64,000 nucleotides of DNA from Bacteroidota bacterium (GTDB lineage Bacteria; Bacteroidota; Bacteroidia; Cytophagales; Cyclobacteriaceae), in contig VGMW01000003.1 in assembly GCA_016866235.1 (NCBI GenBank), forward strand, positions 163,625 through 227,624. The letters run 5' to 3'. Positions 1 to 8,812 of this stretch are shown here, one piece after another. Below the pieces are notes generated by a model. The model saw only the letters and a program-made list of their open reading frames with translations. It was not told where the DNA came from and made no database searches. The position numbers and the translations under genes are program-made. Every line of letters starts with the position of its first letter. The first letter of the stretch is position 1.

Positions 1-164
1 TCAGGCGTGATCGTTGGATAATGATTGAATGGGAAAATCTGACAATAAATGTTCAGCTCACGTATCCTTCTGGCAATCAGCTGAGTATACTGAGAGCCGA
101 AGTCCAGAATAAGGATTTGTTCAGGCATGCGGCAAAAATAACCTTTGGCAGGTATTTAGTCTGA
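1..164 (+). CDS. C-terminal fragment of an unidentified protein (cut by left edge)
   Basis: One frame is open from the left edge to a TGA at 162-164 and encodes about 53 residues ending in ITFGRYLV. The tail has the alternating polar and hydrophobic pattern of closing strands in outer-membrane barrels, but this is too little to name a family. It converges on the barrel gene at 167-790, with two bases between the stop codons. Too short to identify; the reading frame is only a probable CDS. Confidence 0.45.
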   Translation, partial: RRDRWIMIEWENLTINVQLTYPSGNQLSILRAEVQNKDLFRHAAKITFGRYLV

Positions 165-166
165 AA

Positions 167-790
167 TTACCAGTTAAGATACACCAGCCCGACCTGAAGG
201 TTCAGGGACGAAAGTCCTTTGTAATCGAAGTCAGGCGCCTTCACAAACGAATGGTCAAGGCTAAGGGTGGTAAATGCGCCCCAGGAAGTCTTGTTTCCAA
301 ACCTGAAAATGGCACCACCATAAGGTCTGATGATACCGGACCATTTTCTTTCTGAATTCTGATAAACATTGTAATAAAGTCTTAAGGATGAATAAGAGGC
401 TCCGCCACCAAAACCGGCATATGGAATTATTTTTTTATCCGGAGTAAACAAATATTCTCCTGACATGGTAATGGCGTACTGATCCACATAGCCAAAATAG
501 TCTGTGAAGACCGCACCATTGCCTGTAGGATATACTCTCGGTTCTGTGTAGTCGTTGTAACCTGAATAGGTAAAATCAAATCCTGCTGAAAGTTTTTCAT
601 TCAGCAGTTCCCGATACAGGAGTTTAATTCCCCTAACGGAGGGCCTGTTAATGAATTCTCTGTTTGACAAGGGCATTGAACCTACCGCAGCAACGCCATA
701 ATATTTATCGAAATACTGTGCCTTAACACCAAAAGAGCACAGCGAAATTACAATCGCCAGAATTATAGACTTCAATTGGAAACACTTCAT
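167..790 (-). CDS. Outer-membrane beta-barrel protein (small, about 207 aa)
   Basis: The product starts with a clear signal peptide (residues 1-24, ending VKAQ) and continues as alternating short strands rich in Tyr, Phe and Gly. It ends in the aromatic-terminated strand LQVGLVYLNW, which is typical of an outer-membrane barrel with a C-terminal insertion signal. About 180 mature residues fit an eight-stranded barrel. Its start overlaps the end of the DUF4136 lipoprotein gene by four bases, so the two are probably co-transcribed and may both belong to the outer membrane. No ligand or enzymatic role can be read from the sequence. Confidence 0.75.
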   Translation of the reverse strand: MKCFQLKSIILAIVISLCSFGVKAQYFDKYYGVAAVGSMPLSNREFINRPSVRGIKLLYRELLNEKLSAGFDFTYSGYNDYTEPRVYPTGNGAVFTDYFGYVDQYAITMSGEYLFTPDKKIIPYAGFGGGASYSSLRLYYNVYQNSERKWSGIIRPYGGAIFRFGNKTSWGAFTTLSLDHSFVKAPDFDYKGLSSLNLQVGLVYLNW

Positions 791-1413
791 TTTTTCTTCA
801 GATAGGGAGATTGGTCGAAGGCCTGATCGACAGCCACTAAAACCTTCGAAAGCGGATCGGGTGAATTATACAGGTCGCCGATCCTTGCCACCCAAACCAC
901 CTGATACTTTTTATCGGGTGTAAGATTTTTCAGGTCGATGATTTCGATTACCAATGTTCCGGTCTGGTAGGAGAAATTTTGGACCAACGGATAGCCGTAA
1001 AATCCACCAAAACCATAATTATAAAATCCAGAATAACCGTAGCCAGGGTAACCGAACATATAATTCGGATAGCTGACGGACTGGTAAAATCCCTGGTTAT
1101 CGAGTACATAAGCACTTATACCCAGGTCTGGCTCATTCTTTTTATTGGTGAGCGTGTAGCCCCCTTTGGACATCCTGAAACTGATTTTTGAGACTACATC
1201 CGCGGCATAGCGTCCAACCACGAGCGTATCTTCAGATGCGTTGCTGACGTACCCGAGGGTATCCGGTGGAATGGCATACGAGGTGTATTTCGAGAAATCG
1301 ATGTTGTCCAAAAAGCTGGTTTGAACCAGCATGTTTTGTGTTAGGTCGTTAACATCCGGTTCTGCTCCGCAACCAACCAGGAAAGGCAACAATAAAAAGA
1401 GTAATCTTTTCAT
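787..1413 (-). CDS. DUF4136-type outer-membrane lipoprotein
   Basis: The product begins with a lipoprotein signal, the lipobox ending in VGC at Cys15. The rest matches the DUF4136 pattern: an early FSKYTSYAIP strand, a middle segment (VSKISFRMSKGGY, then PDLGISAYV), a Tyr/Gly-rich insertion at about 115-140, and a late LVIEIIDL...VVWVARI motif. DUF4136 proteins are small envelope lipoproteins of unknown function, common in Bacteroidota and Proteobacteria. It lies immediately upstream of, and overlaps, the barrel gene at 167-790, which suggests a two-gene operon. The Tyr/Gly-rich stretch is low complexity and probably flexible. Confidence 0.8.
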   Translation of the reverse strand: MKRLLFLLLPFLVGCGAEPDVNDLTQNMLVQTSFLDNIDFSKYTSYAIPPDTLGYVSNASEDTLVVGRYAADVVSKISFRMSKGGYTLTNKKNEPDLGISAYVLDNQGFYQSVSYPNYMFGYPGYGYSGFYNYGFGGFYGYPLVQNFSYQTGTLVIEIIDLKNLTPDKKYQVVWVARIGDLYNSPDPLSKVLVAVDQAFDQSPYLKKK

Positions 1414-1495
1414 GCTTCAAATTTCGAAACCATTAGACGTAAAAGTAGTAGAACTGGTTTAAAGAAAATTTGAAATTGAGCCTGAAATCCGGAAA

Positions 1496-2368
1496 TCAGC
1501 GCTCTATAGGATAACAGTACTCACTCAGATAATCACCCGCATCGTCTATACCTGCATAAAATGCGCGGTTGAACAGGCTGCAAGCTTCGTCAGTCCTACC
1601 CCACTCCTGAAAAACAACGCCCTTAAGAAAGATCAATTCAGGGGTTTCAGGTTCTGCCAGCAATCCAAGGGTGATGTAGGTCATAGCCTTATCATTCTGA
1701 TTCTGCTCTAAACAATATGAAGCCGCATACTGATAAGTGGCCACAAAAGTAAAGTCCAGTCCAATGGCCTTATTGTAGTTAAACATGGCGCTATCATAAT
1801 CTCCTTTTTTATAATAGATATAACCCAACAAGGCAACACCCTCAGCATTCTCTTCAACAGAAAGACCACGCTTCAAATCAATCAATGCGGAATCTAATTT
1901 TTCCAATCCAAGATAGGCAGCGGCACGCAGCCGGTATATCCTTGGCCACTCTTCTTCCTGAAGGAACGATAGTGCATTGTTGAGGCTCGCGAGCTGGTCA
2001 TTAAATCGTAACTGCTTTTGATAGATAATGGACTTAAGAATATAAGCCTGAGGAAAAGTTGGTATCCCAGTAATGAATAAATCCAAATCTGAAATGGCAT
2101 ATTCCCATTCATCTAGATAGAAGTAGCACACAGCCCTGTAATACCGTGCTTCAAAGTATTTTGATTCCGGAGTGATTTCATCCCCTTTTGAGGCTTGTGC
2201 AGCCTCAATGATTCTGGTGTAGATATCGACAGCCTTAAAATAATCCTCCTCTTCCATTGCGGCTCGACCTTCTTCTATCCACTGCTCAGGTGATGCGACA
2301 GGCGTTACCTGAGCAACCAGATCAAAGAAAAAACTCACTGCCAATACGAAAAGGAAGGCCTTACGCAT
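1496..2368 (-). CDS. Exported tetratricopeptide-repeat protein
   Basis: This 290-residue protein has an N-terminal signal peptide (about residues 1-19, ending LVAQ) followed by an almost continuous run of helical TPR-like repeats. Several carry the usual W/G/Y...A...Y/F spacing, for example around EGRAAMEEEDYFKAVDIYTRII, the YYKKGDYDSAMFNYNKAI unit and the final EWGRTDEACSLFNRA unit. TPR proteins serve as protein-binding scaffolds; this one would act in the periplasm. It lies 23 bp downstream of typA on the same strand and may be read through from it. No specific partner can be inferred. Confidence 0.8.
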   Translation of the reverse strand: MRKAFLFVLAVSFFFDLVAQVTPVASPEQWIEEGRAAMEEEDYFKAVDIYTRIIEAAQASKGDEITPESKYFEARYYRAVCYFYLDEWEYAISDLDLFITGIPTFPQAYILKSIIYQKQLRFNDQLASLNNALSFLQEEEWPRIYRLRAAAYLGLEKLDSALIDLKRGLSVEENAEGVALLGYIYYKKGDYDSAMFNYNKAIGLDFTFVATYQYAASYCLEQNQNDKAMTYITLGLLAEPETPELIFLKGVVFQEWGRTDEACSLFNRAFYAGIDDAGDYLSEYCYPIER

Positions 2369-2391
2369 GCTGCGGAATTTAAAACATCACA

Positions 2392-4209
2392 TTATGACGA
2401 GGTCTTGTTTCGGTCACGCTTTCTGTCGTTTTCGTTCAAAAGAATTTTTCTCAAACGAATGGACTTGGGGGTTACCTCAACATATTCATCAGACTGAATA
2501 TATTCTAACGCTTCTTCCAGGGAGAACTTGATGGCAGGAGCAATCTTCATTTTTTCATCAGAGCCGGATGCTCGGATGTTCGTGAGCTTTTTGGTCTTGG
2601 TGACGTTTACCACCAAGTCTCCACTTCGACTGTTTTCACCAATTACCTGTCCTTCATAAACTGGGTCATTTGGATCAATAAAGAACTTTCCACGGTCTTG
2701 AAGATTGTGTAAACTGTAAGGGATGGCCTCACCGGGCTCCATGGAGATCAATGAACCGTTGATCCTTCCAGGAATTTCACCTTTGAATGGCTGATATTCT
2801 TTATACCGATGGGTAACTACTGCTTCTCCAGCGGTTACGTTCATGAGATAATTCCTCAAGCCAATGATACCACGCGAAGGAATAATGAACTTCAATATCA
2901 TCCGATCACCCTTCGGCTCCATGTTGGTCATTTCACCTTTTCTAATTGACACGGTTTCAATGGCTTTACCCGCATCTGTTTCGGGTAGGTCTATGGTAAG
3001 TTCTTCCACCGGCTCACTGCGTACTCCATCGATTTCCTTGAAAATTACCTGAGGCTGTCCAATTTGTAACTCGTAGCCTTCTCTCCTCATGGTTTCAATC
3101 AACACGGATAAATGAAGCACACCACGGCCGAAAACCAGGAATGAATCTGCTGAACCGGTTTCGCCAACCCTTAGCGCAAGATTCCGTTCCAGCTCTCTGT
3201 CCAGCCTTTCCTTGATGTGTCGTGAGGTAACAAATTTTCCTTCTTTTCCATAGAATGGCGAGTTGTTGATGGTGAACATCATGCTCATGGTAGGTTCATC
3301 GATGGCGATGCTCTTCATGCCTTCCGGCTGTTCAGCATCTGCGACAGTATCGCCGATTTCAAATCCTTCCAATCCGACAATCGCACAAATCTCACCTGCT
3401 TTTACCACCTCAACTTTTTGCTTTTCAAAACCTTCAAAAACATAAAGTTCTTTAATACGGTGTTTAATCGTCGTGCTTTGATCTCTCTTGACGAGTGAAA
3501 TTTGTTGTCCCGCTCTGATCTCACCACGGTGGACCCGACCAATGGCCACTCTACCGATGTAGGATGAATACTCGAGTGAGGTGATCAGCATTTGCAGGTT
3601 TCCGGTGGCTGTTTTAGGCGCTGGGATATATTGTATGATGCCATCAAGCAAACTGTTGATGTCCGTTGTTGGCTTCTTCCAATCGGTGCTCATCCATCCT
3701 TGCTTGGCTGAACCGTAAAAAGCAGGGAAGTCAAGCTGATCTTCAGTAGCGTCGAGGGCAAACATTAAATCAAATACCGATTCATGTACTTCCTCTGGCG
3801 TACAGTTTTTCTTATCAACTTTATTAATCACTACGATGGGTTTAAGACCCATTTGAATGGCCTTTTGGAGAACGAATCGGGTCTGTGGCATAGGACCTTC
3901 AAAAGCATCGACCAGCAACAAACATCCATCGGCCATATTTAAGACGCGCTCTACTTCACCACCAAAATCACTGTGGCCGGGCGTATCAATAATATTGATT
4001 TTATAGTCCTTGTAGCGAACAGATACGTTTTTTGCCAGAATGGTAATACCCCGCTCACGTTCGAGGGGATTGGAGTCCATGATTAACTCACCTGGATTTT
4101 CATGTGCTTTAAACAATTGTCCTGCATGAAGCATTTTATCAACCAAAGTAGTTTTTCCATGGTCGACGTGCGCAATGATTGCGATGTTCCTGATCTTCTC
4201 AACCTCCAT
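2392..4209 (-). CDS. typA: Ribosome-associated GTPase TypA/BipA
   Basis: This translational GTPase binds the 70S/50S ribosome and assists large-subunit assembly and stress adaptation. The 605 residues match the usual family length. The G-domain motifs are intact: P-loop AHVDHGKT at 13-20, switch I RERGITI at 51-57, DTPGH at 75-79 and NKVD at 129-132. They are followed by the beta-barrel domain II, the EF-G-like domains III/V ([11 protein letters not shown]) and the BipA C-terminal domain ending in [10 protein letters not shown] Bacteroidota-type -7 box (TATCTTTG on the minus strand, 4255-4248) sits 38 bases before the ATG. Nothing is missing, so it should be functional. Confidence 0.97.
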   Translation of the reverse strand: MEVEKIRNIAIIAHVDHGKTTLVDKMLHAGQLFKAHENPGELIMDSNPLERERGITILAKNVSVRYKDYKINIIDTPGHSDFGGEVERVLNMADGCLLLVDAFEGPMPQTRFVLQKAIQMGLKPIVVINKVDKKNCTPEEVHESVFDLMFALDATEDQLDFPAFYGSAKQGWMSTDWKKPTTDINSLLDGIIQYIPAPKTATGNLQMLITSLEYSSYIGRVAIGRVHRGEIRAGQQISLVKRDQSTTIKHRIKELYVFEGFEKQKVEVVKAGEICAIVGLEGFEIGDTVADAEQPEGMKSIAIDEPTMSMMFTINNSPFYGKEGKFVTSRHIKERLDRELERNLALRVGETGSADSFLVFGRGVLHLSVLIETMRREGYELQIGQPQVIFKEIDGVRSEPVEELTIDLPETDAGKAIETVSIRKGEMTNMEPKGDRMILKFIIPSRGIIGLRNYLMNVTAGEAVVTHRYKEYQPFKGEIPGRINGSLISMEPGEAIPYSLHNLQDRGKFFIDPNDPVYEGQVIGENSRSGDLVVNVTKTKKLTNIRASGSDEKMKIAPAIKFSLEEALEYIQSDEYVEVTPKSIRLRKILLNENDRKRDRNKTSS

Positions 4210-4247
4210 AATAAGCCTAAAAAAGGGCGTTAATAAAATTTAAGCGG

Positions 4248-4255
4248 CAAAGATA
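4248..4255 (-). promoter_or_regulatory. Probable -7 promoter box for typA
   Basis: Read on the minus strand the bases are TATCTTTG, a perfect fit to the Bacteroidota housekeeping consensus TAnnTTTG, 38 bases upstream of the typA ATG. No convincing TTG is seen at the -33 position, so the call rests on the -7 box alone. Confidence 0.45.
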
Positions 4256-4317
4256 ACCCAATAAGCCGACCCACCCCTATCGGTTGGACAGATTTAGGGA
4301 AATAGAAACAGAAAGGA

Positions 4318-5208
4318 TTAAAACTTGATTCGAACAAAACTTCCCATCGGAAGGGGAACTGATTTTTCGGATCGAATAAGAAATTCTCCGAAGGTCTGTT
4401 CACCGGTTTTAAAGTGACGACGAACAACATTCATTCCCACTTGAGCAGAATAACCAGCCGCATATAGGCTCATCAAAAAGAACACAGGCTCCTTGCTTAG
4501 CAATCTGGATGTTTCGCTGACAAGCTCATCGATTTTTTCAGCCAGTGTCCACTTCTCGCCATCCGGCCCTCTTCCATACGGCGGCGGATCCATGATAACG
4601 GCATGATAACTATTCCCACGTTTTACTTCACGCTTAACAAACTTCATGGCGTCCTCATAAACCCATCGAATTGAATCAAGCCCGTTCAACAACATATTCT
4701 GACTTGCCCAGTTCAATCCAGGCCTTGAAGCATCAACATGAGTAACCTCTGCACCTGCCATCCTGCACACCATTGAAGCAGCTCCGGTATAGGCGAAAAG
4801 ATTGAGGACCTTAGGTTTATGAACCGGGGACGATTTAAGTGCGTCAAAAATAAAATTCCAGTTGGCGCCCTGCTCCGGAAAAATACCCACATGGCCAAAT
4901 CCAGTTAAGGCGAGTCGGAGTTTTAGATCGAACTTATGGTCATATCGATACGAGACATTCCACGATTCCGGCATCTTTCCTTTCCAACCGCCTTTAACCT
5001 CATCGGTAAAACGATAATGCTCCTTCTGCTCCCGATCAAACCGTGCGTCTGAAAGTTTTTTCCATTCAGACTCAGGCAACACAGGTTCCCACAATGCCTG
5101 AGGTTCAGGACGGATGATTCGGTATGGCCCAAACCGCTCCAACTTTTCACCAAAGCCGCTGTCAATCAATTCATATTCGGTCCAGGAATCAGGTGAGAGG
5201 GTAAGCAT
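4318..5208 (-). CDS. Class I SAM-dependent RNA methyltransferase, RlmI/RlmK-like
   Basis: The product has the Rossmann-fold methyltransferase core of the large-subunit rRNA cytosine-C5 family. SAM-binding motif I is LNLFAYTG at 135-142, an acidic residue ends strand 2 (VTHVDAS), and motif IV is DPPPYGRG at 207-214. The N-terminal 100 residues resemble the beta-rich extension seen in RlmI-like proteins that lack a full PUA domain. At 296 residues it is shorter than E. coli RlmI (about 396), as is common for Bacteroidota members. It follows the TrmH-like gene by 24 bp on the same strand, forming a probable two-gene RNA-modification operon. The exact target base is not determinable. Confidence 0.8.
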   Translation of the reverse strand: MLTLSPDSWTEYELIDSGFGEKLERFGPYRIIRPEPQALWEPVLPESEWKKLSDARFDREQKEHYRFTDEVKGGWKGKMPESWNVSYRYDHKFDLKLRLALTGFGHVGIFPEQGANWNFIFDALKSSPVHKPKVLNLFAYTGAASMVCRMAGAEVTHVDASRPGLNWASQNMLLNGLDSIRWVYEDAMKFVKREVKRGNSYHAVIMDPPPYGRGPDGEKWTLAEKIDELVSETSRLLSKEPVFFLMSLYAAGYSAQVGMNVVRRHFKTGEQTFGEFLIRSEKSVPLPMGSFVRIKF

Positions 5209-5232
5209 TAGTTTAAAATTATTGAGTAAGCA

Positions 5233-6024
5233 TCAATTTTTTTTCATTGCACGCTGTCTAACTGCTTCGTAAACAACCACAGCAGCGGCATTCGAAACGT
5301 TGAGTGAATCATTGTTGCCTTTCATTGGGATAATAACCCTGGCATCTGCACCCTGCCACCAAAACTCGGTAAGACCTGTTGCTTCAGTTCCAAGGATCAG
5401 TGCAGTGCCGGTTGTATAATCCTCGAGATAATAAGGACTTGATGATTCCAAGTGTGTGGCCACCACCCTTATTTTATTTTTTCTAAGCCATTCCATAGCC
5501 TCCTGGGAACTCGCCAATGCCAATGGAACTGTAAAAATGCAGCCCAGACTTGACCTTACCACATTTTGGTTGTAGGGATCGGTCTGTGGATCGCATACAA
5601 TCACTGCATCAACCCCTGCCCCATCCGCTGTTCGTAATACCGCACCGAGATTCCCTGGCTTCTCAACCGATTCCAAAACCAGCAACAACGGATTTTTTGA
5701 AATCCGAATATCTGAAAGCTGATGCATTTTCATTTTTGCTACCACCAGCATCCCGCCGGAGTTTTCGCGAATGGCAAGCTTTGAAAAGACATCCTGAGTG
5801 ACTTCAATTTTTTCATCCACCTGATTGAAGAAAGCAAGTTCAACATCCTGTGGAATCAGGTCTTTGCTAAAGACAATTGCCTTGAATTCATAGCCTGCAG
5901 CAGCAGCATGCCCTATCTCCTTAACACCCTCTATCAGAAAAAGTCCACTAGACCTTCGATTCCGAGGCTTTTCAAGGTCTAGGATGCTTTTTAACCTTGG
6001 ATTTTTGATGCTGGAAATAATCAT
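5233..6024 (-). CDS. TrmH/SpoU-family RNA 2'-O-methyltransferase
   Basis: The three SPOUT motifs are present: KPGNLGAVLRTADGAG (motif 1), LGTEATGL (motif 2) and IPMKGNNDSLNVSNA (motif 3). Together they form the knotted SAM site and supply the catalytic Arg. The N-terminal segment (IKNPRLKSILDLEKPRNR then FLIEG) matches the RNA-binding substrate domain. I place the start at the ATG at 6024 because homologues begin with MIxSxKNPxxK; an upstream ATG at 6099 would add 25 atypical residues running into the mtaB promoter. At 263 residues it matches the RlmB/TsnR-like branch. It is divergent from mtaB. Whether the target is rRNA or tRNA cannot be told. Confidence 0.85.
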   Translation of the reverse strand: MIISSIKNPRLKSILDLEKPRNRRSSGLFLIEGVKEIGHAAAAGYEFKAIVFSKDLIPQDVELAFFNQVDEKIEVTQDVFSKLAIRENSGGMLVVAKMKMHQLSDIRISKNPLLLVLESVEKPGNLGAVLRTADGAGVDAVIVCDPQTDPYNQNVVRSSLGCIFTVPLALASSQEAMEWLRKNKIRVVATHLESSSPYYLEDYTTGTALILGTEATGLTEFWWQGADARVIIPMKGNNDSLNVSNAAAVVVYEAVRQRAMKKN

Positions 6025-6108
6025 GTCGTAATCAGGCTGTAAAGATGCCGAAAAATCAGGCTCAAGATCCAATACAGCATCCACCAATCGGATCTTCAAG
6101 GATTCATC

Positions 6109-6116
6109 TATTTTTG
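6109..6116 (+). promoter_or_regulatory. TATTTTTG -7 box directly in front of mtaB
   Basis: The octamer TATTTTTG fits the Bacteroidota TAnnTTTG -7 consensus and ends only four bases before the GTG start of mtaB. If used, transcription would begin at or a few bases into the start codon, giving a leaderless message. No -33 TTG is visible about 20 bases upstream. Confidence 0.35.
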
Positions 6117-6120
6117 CCCC

Positions 6121-7458
6121 GTGAAAAAAGTTGCTTTTTATACGCTCGGATGCAAACTGAATTTTTCAGAGACAAGCTCACTGGCGAGATCCTTTGAGGA
6201 ACGTGGTTATAAGAAGGTGGACTTCACCGATCGTCCTGATATTTTCATCATCAATACCTGCTCGGTTACAGAAAACGCCGATAAAAAATGCAGGAAGGTA
6301 GTGAGAGAAGCAAGATCCATTTCGCCTGATGGATATGTGGCCCTGGTTGGATGCTATGCACAACTGAAGCCAAAGGAGATAGCTGAAATCCCAGGCGTGG
6401 ATGCCGTGCTGGGTGCAGCTGAAAAATTCAGACTTCACGAATTGATAGGCGATTTTATTCGGAAGGAAATTCCTGAGGTGCACGCCGGACCCATTGAAGA
6501 AGCGAAACAATTTACAGGCACCTGGTCATCGCAAGATCGAACAAGGTCTTTTCTTAAGGTTCAGGATGGTTGTGACTATTCCTGTACATTTTGCACCATC
6601 CCTAAAGCAAGAGGAAGCAGTAGAAGTGACAGCAGCGATTCATTGGTGAATATTGCAAGGCAAATTGGTGCCAATGGCGCGAAGGAAATCGTTCTCACGG
6701 GTGTTAACACGGGGGACTTTGGAATCAGGGATGGGGTAAGGACAGAAAAGTTTATTGACCTGATCCGGAAGTTGGACGAGGTTGAGGATGTAGAGCGGTT
6801 TAGAATATCCTCTATAGAGCCCAACTTACTTACCGATGAAATCATTGCGTTTGTAGCTGGTTCAAAACGGTTTATGCCCCACTTTCATATCCCGCTTCAA
6901 TCGGGTTCAGACCGCATACTCAAGCTTATGAAGCGTCGGTATTTAAGACAGACATACACCTCACGGGTAGAGGAAATAAAAAAACGAATACCAAATTGTT
7001 GTATTGGTGTAGATGTTATCGTGGGATTTCCCGGTGAGTCTGATGAAGACTTTGATGAGACCTACCGTTACCTGGCAGATCTCGATATTTCTTACCTCCA
7101 CGTTTTTACGTACTCGGAGCGGGAAAATACAATAGCGGCCACGATGGATGGTTCAGTGCCGGTCAAAGTCAGAGCTGAACGTTCGGCGCGATTGCATGGC
7201 TTATCTGACAGAAAGCGAAGAAAATTTTATCTGGATAATGTTGGTGGGTTGTTCAACGTTCTTTTCGAAAATGACATCAGCGATCAAAAGATGTTTGGGT
7301 TTACCGAAAACTATATTCGTGTCGGAATCCCTTATGATCCTTTGATGGTGAATGAAACTAGACATGTCAGGTTGGATAAAATTCTGGATGACATGACCGG
7401 TGAAGCTGAGGTATTAGAGGCGCATGAAGAAAGGCCATCATTCCCCATTCAGAGGTAG
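6121..7458 (+). CDS. mtaB: tRNA A37 methylthiotransferase MtaB (t6A to ms2t6A)
   Basis: This radical-SAM enzyme inserts a methylthio group at C2 of N6-threonylcarbamoyladenosine-37 in tRNAs decoding ANN codons. The three Cys of the N-terminal UPF0004 cluster are at 11, 47 and 78. The radical-SAM motif CxxxCxxC is at 151, 155 and 158. The downstream IEPNLL, HIPLQSGS and GFPGESDEDF motifs are all present, and a TRAM-like C-terminal region follows. The 445-residue length is typical. The start is GTG at 6121: the sequence MKKVAFYTLGCK is the usual N-terminus for the family, and no ATG lies upstream. It is divergent from the TrmH-like gene. Confidence 0.93.
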   Translation: MKKVAFYTLGCKLNFSETSSLARSFEERGYKKVDFTDRPDIFIINTCSVTENADKKCRKVVREARSISPDGYVALVGCYAQLKPKEIAEIPGVDAVLGAAEKFRLHELIGDFIRKEIPEVHAGPIEEAKQFTGTWSSQDRTRSFLKVQDGCDYSCTFCTIPKARGSSRSDSSDSLVNIARQIGANGAKEIVLTGVNTGDFGIRDGVRTEKFIDLIRKLDEVEDVERFRISSIEPNLLTDEIIAFVAGSKRFMPHFHIPLQSGSDRILKLMKRRYLRQTYTSRVEEIKKRIPNCCIGVDVIVGFPGESDEDFDETYRYLADLDISYLHVFTYSERENTIAATMDGSVPVKVRAERSARLHGLSDRKRRKFYLDNVGGLFNVLFENDISDQKMFGFTENYIRVGIPYDPLMVNETRHVRLDKILDDMTGEAEVLEAHEERPSFPIQR

Positions 7459-7499
7459 TGATATTTGAGATCATTTTTCAATAAGCAATAAAATACAAA

Positions 7500-7516
7500 G
7501 GGTCCCGATGGGACCC
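7500..7516. repeat. Short palindrome GGGTCCC-GAT-GGGACCC
   Basis: A perfect 7-bp inverted repeat with a 3-base loop lies 42 bases after the mtaB stop. It is the first of a set of similar palindromes in the 7459-8096 gene-free stretch. It could act as an mtaB 3' hairpin, but no T tract follows, so it is better read as a REP-like unit. Confidence 0.7.
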
Positions 7517-7549
7517 CATCGATCAATTAATTCCATAGCAAGAAGCAAT

Positions 7550-7566
7550 TGGTCGCGATGCGACCA
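7550..7566. repeat. Palindrome TGGTCGC-GAT-GCGACCA in tandem copy 1
   Basis: A perfect 7-bp inverted repeat with loop GAT lies in the centre of the first 168-bp copy. The outer bases (CAAT on the left, TTG on the right) would pair only with a bulge, in contrast to copy 2. Confidence 0.75.
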
Positions 7567-7717
7567 TTGTTGTTCATATAAGATCTTTTAGAATTCAACA
7601 ATAAATTGTGGATTCAATTGACCTATAAATCGTTTTAAAAATTTAATTACTAGAATCAAATATTAAGCCAGCCATCAAAGGTCCCATCGATCAATTAATT
7701 CCATAGCAAGAAACCAT

Positions 7718-7734
7718 TGGTCGCGATGCGACCA
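7718..7734. repeat. Palindrome TGGTCGC-GAT-GCGACCA in tandem copy 2
   Basis: The same inverted repeat lies 168 bases further on. Here the stem extends without a bulge to 10 bp (CATTGGTCGC with GCGACCAATG), because bases outside the core differ from copy 1 in a way that improves pairing. Confidence 0.75.
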
Positions 7735-7846
7735 ATGTTGTTCATATAAGATCTTTTTGAATTCAACAATAAATTGTGGATTCAATGGACCTATAAATCG
7801 TTTAAAAAAATTAATTACTAGGATCAAATATTAAGCCAGCGATCAA

Positions 7847-7863
7847 AGGTCCCATCGGGACCT
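7847..7863. repeat. Palindrome AGGTCCC-ATC-GGGACCT
   Basis: A perfect 7-bp inverted repeat with loop ATC lies at the right end of the second tandem copy. It is the reverse-loop form of the palindrome at 7500. Confidence 0.7.
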
Positions 7864-7897
7864 ATTGTCCTTAACGCACGAATTAAAATTCATATAA

Positions 7898-7914
7898 GGG
7901 TCCCATAGGGACCC
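7898..7914. repeat. Palindrome GGGTCCC-ATA-GGGACCC
   Basis: A perfect 7-bp inverted repeat with a 3-base loop, preceded by TTCATATAAG. That same phrase accompanies the palindromes in the two 168-bp copies, so this looks like a third, degenerate member of the repeat family. Confidence 0.7.
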
Positions 7915-8096
7915 ATTCATTCCTATTTCTAATTTTTCAAATCAATCAATTTCATTAGGACCATTATTATTTACGTGTCGTTAACAAATAATATGATGGA
8001 TCATCCAGGATTCAATCGACCCGTAAATCATTCCAAAAAATAAAGGCTAAAAAAATCTAAGTCTTGAAATGAAATGCAACCAATCGATAATAGCCC

Positions 8097-8756
8097 TTAA
8101 TCCCCCTCCACCACCAAGCCATCATTTAAGCGCAAGATTCGATCGGAAAGGTCAGCCAGCGCAGGGTTATGCGTAACCAACACAAACGTCTGACCCAATT
8201 CATTCCTAAGCTGTAGAAAAAGCTCATGCAATTCCGCCGCATTTTTTGAATCGAGGTTACCGCTGGGTTCGTCGGCTAAAACAAGGTCAGGCTTGTTGAT
8301 CAGTGCCCTGGCAACGGCAACACGCTGCTGCTCTCCTCCAGACAATTCCGATGGCTTATGATCCCCTCGGTCAGAAAGCCCTAAATAACCCAACAACTCT
8401 TTCACACGGTTCTCAAGCGCAACCATCGACGTGCCGGCAATCATGCCCGGGATCATGATGTTCTCCCTTGCAGAAAATTCAGGAAGTAGATTATGAAACT
8501 GAAAAATAAATCCAATATGCCTGTTCCTGAAGGCAGCCAACTGATTAGAATTTAAATTGAATACGTTCGTACCGCTGATCACCACCTCACCAGCATTCGG
8601 ATGGTCAAGGGTACCGATGATGTGCAACAAGGTTGATTTCCCGGCACCGGATGCCCCCATCACCGAAACAATCTCGCCTTGGGCAATGGTCAGATCAATG
8701 CCCTTCAAGACCTGAAGCGATCCATAGGATTTCTTTAATTGTCTGGCACTGACCAT
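8097..8756 (-). CDS. ABC transporter ATPase, LolD/MacB type
   Basis: This 219-residue nucleotide-binding subunit has Walker [10 protein letters not shown] at 34-42, the Q-loop [12 protein letters not shown], signature LSGGEQQ at 138-144, Walker B LVLADEP at 158-164 and the H-loop THN. The [12 protein letters not shown] wording and the short length are typical of LolD, which powers release of lipoproteins from the inner membrane, and of MacB-like exporters. No LolC/E-like permease lies next to it, so its partner is elsewhere. It is divergent from sucC, with 56 bases between the two starts. The fold is certain and the substrate less so. Confidence 0.85.
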   Translation of the reverse strand: MVSARQLKKSYGSLQVLKGIDLTIAQGEIVSVMGASGAGKSTLLHIIGTLDHPNAGEVVISGTNVFNLNSNQLAAFRNRHIGFIFQFHNLLPEFSARENIMIPGMIAGTSMVALENRVKELLGYLGLSDRGDHKPSELSGGEQQRVAVARALINKPDLVLADEPSGNLDSKNAAELHELFLQLRNELGQTFVLVTHNPALADLSDRILRLNDGLVVEGD

Positions 8757-8765
8757 GGCTTGGTG

Positions 8766-8796
8766 TTGAATTAAAGGTTTAAAAAATTTAGCTTGC
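8766..8796 (+). promoter_or_regulatory. Bacteroidota-type promoter for sucC
   Basis: TTG at 8766-8768, a 20-base spacer and TAGCTTGC at 8789-8796 closely match the TTG-N19/21-TAnnTTTG consensus. The predicted start site is about 10 bases before the sucC ATG at 8813. The moaE promoter has the same layout. Confidence 0.55.
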
Positions 8797-8812
8797 CACC
8801 AAATTCCGAGCT

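Larger units (their letters stand above)
7515..7850. repeat. Two tandem copies of a 168-bp unit
   Basis: Copy one (about 7515-7682) and copy two (about 7683-7850) align base for base at a constant offset of 168, with only scattered mismatches; for example TTCCATAGCAAG, GTTGTTCATATAAGATCTTTT and TTAAGCCAGC recur exactly 168 apart. Each copy carries one GGTCGC-GAT-GCGACC palindrome at its centre. The unit has no open frame worth noting and no transposase. The junctions lie in GGTCCCATC, the half-site of the flanking palindromes, which suggests that the duplication arose by recombination or slippage there. The rest of the gene-free stretch (7915-8096) is AT-rich, with nothing else that I can name. 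Confidence 0.9.

Noticed and set aside
7515..7850. Tandem copies read as a CRISPR or phage attachment site
   Set aside because: The unit is 168 bp, contiguous, with no spacers, no integrase and no target duplication; it is a simple tandem duplication.
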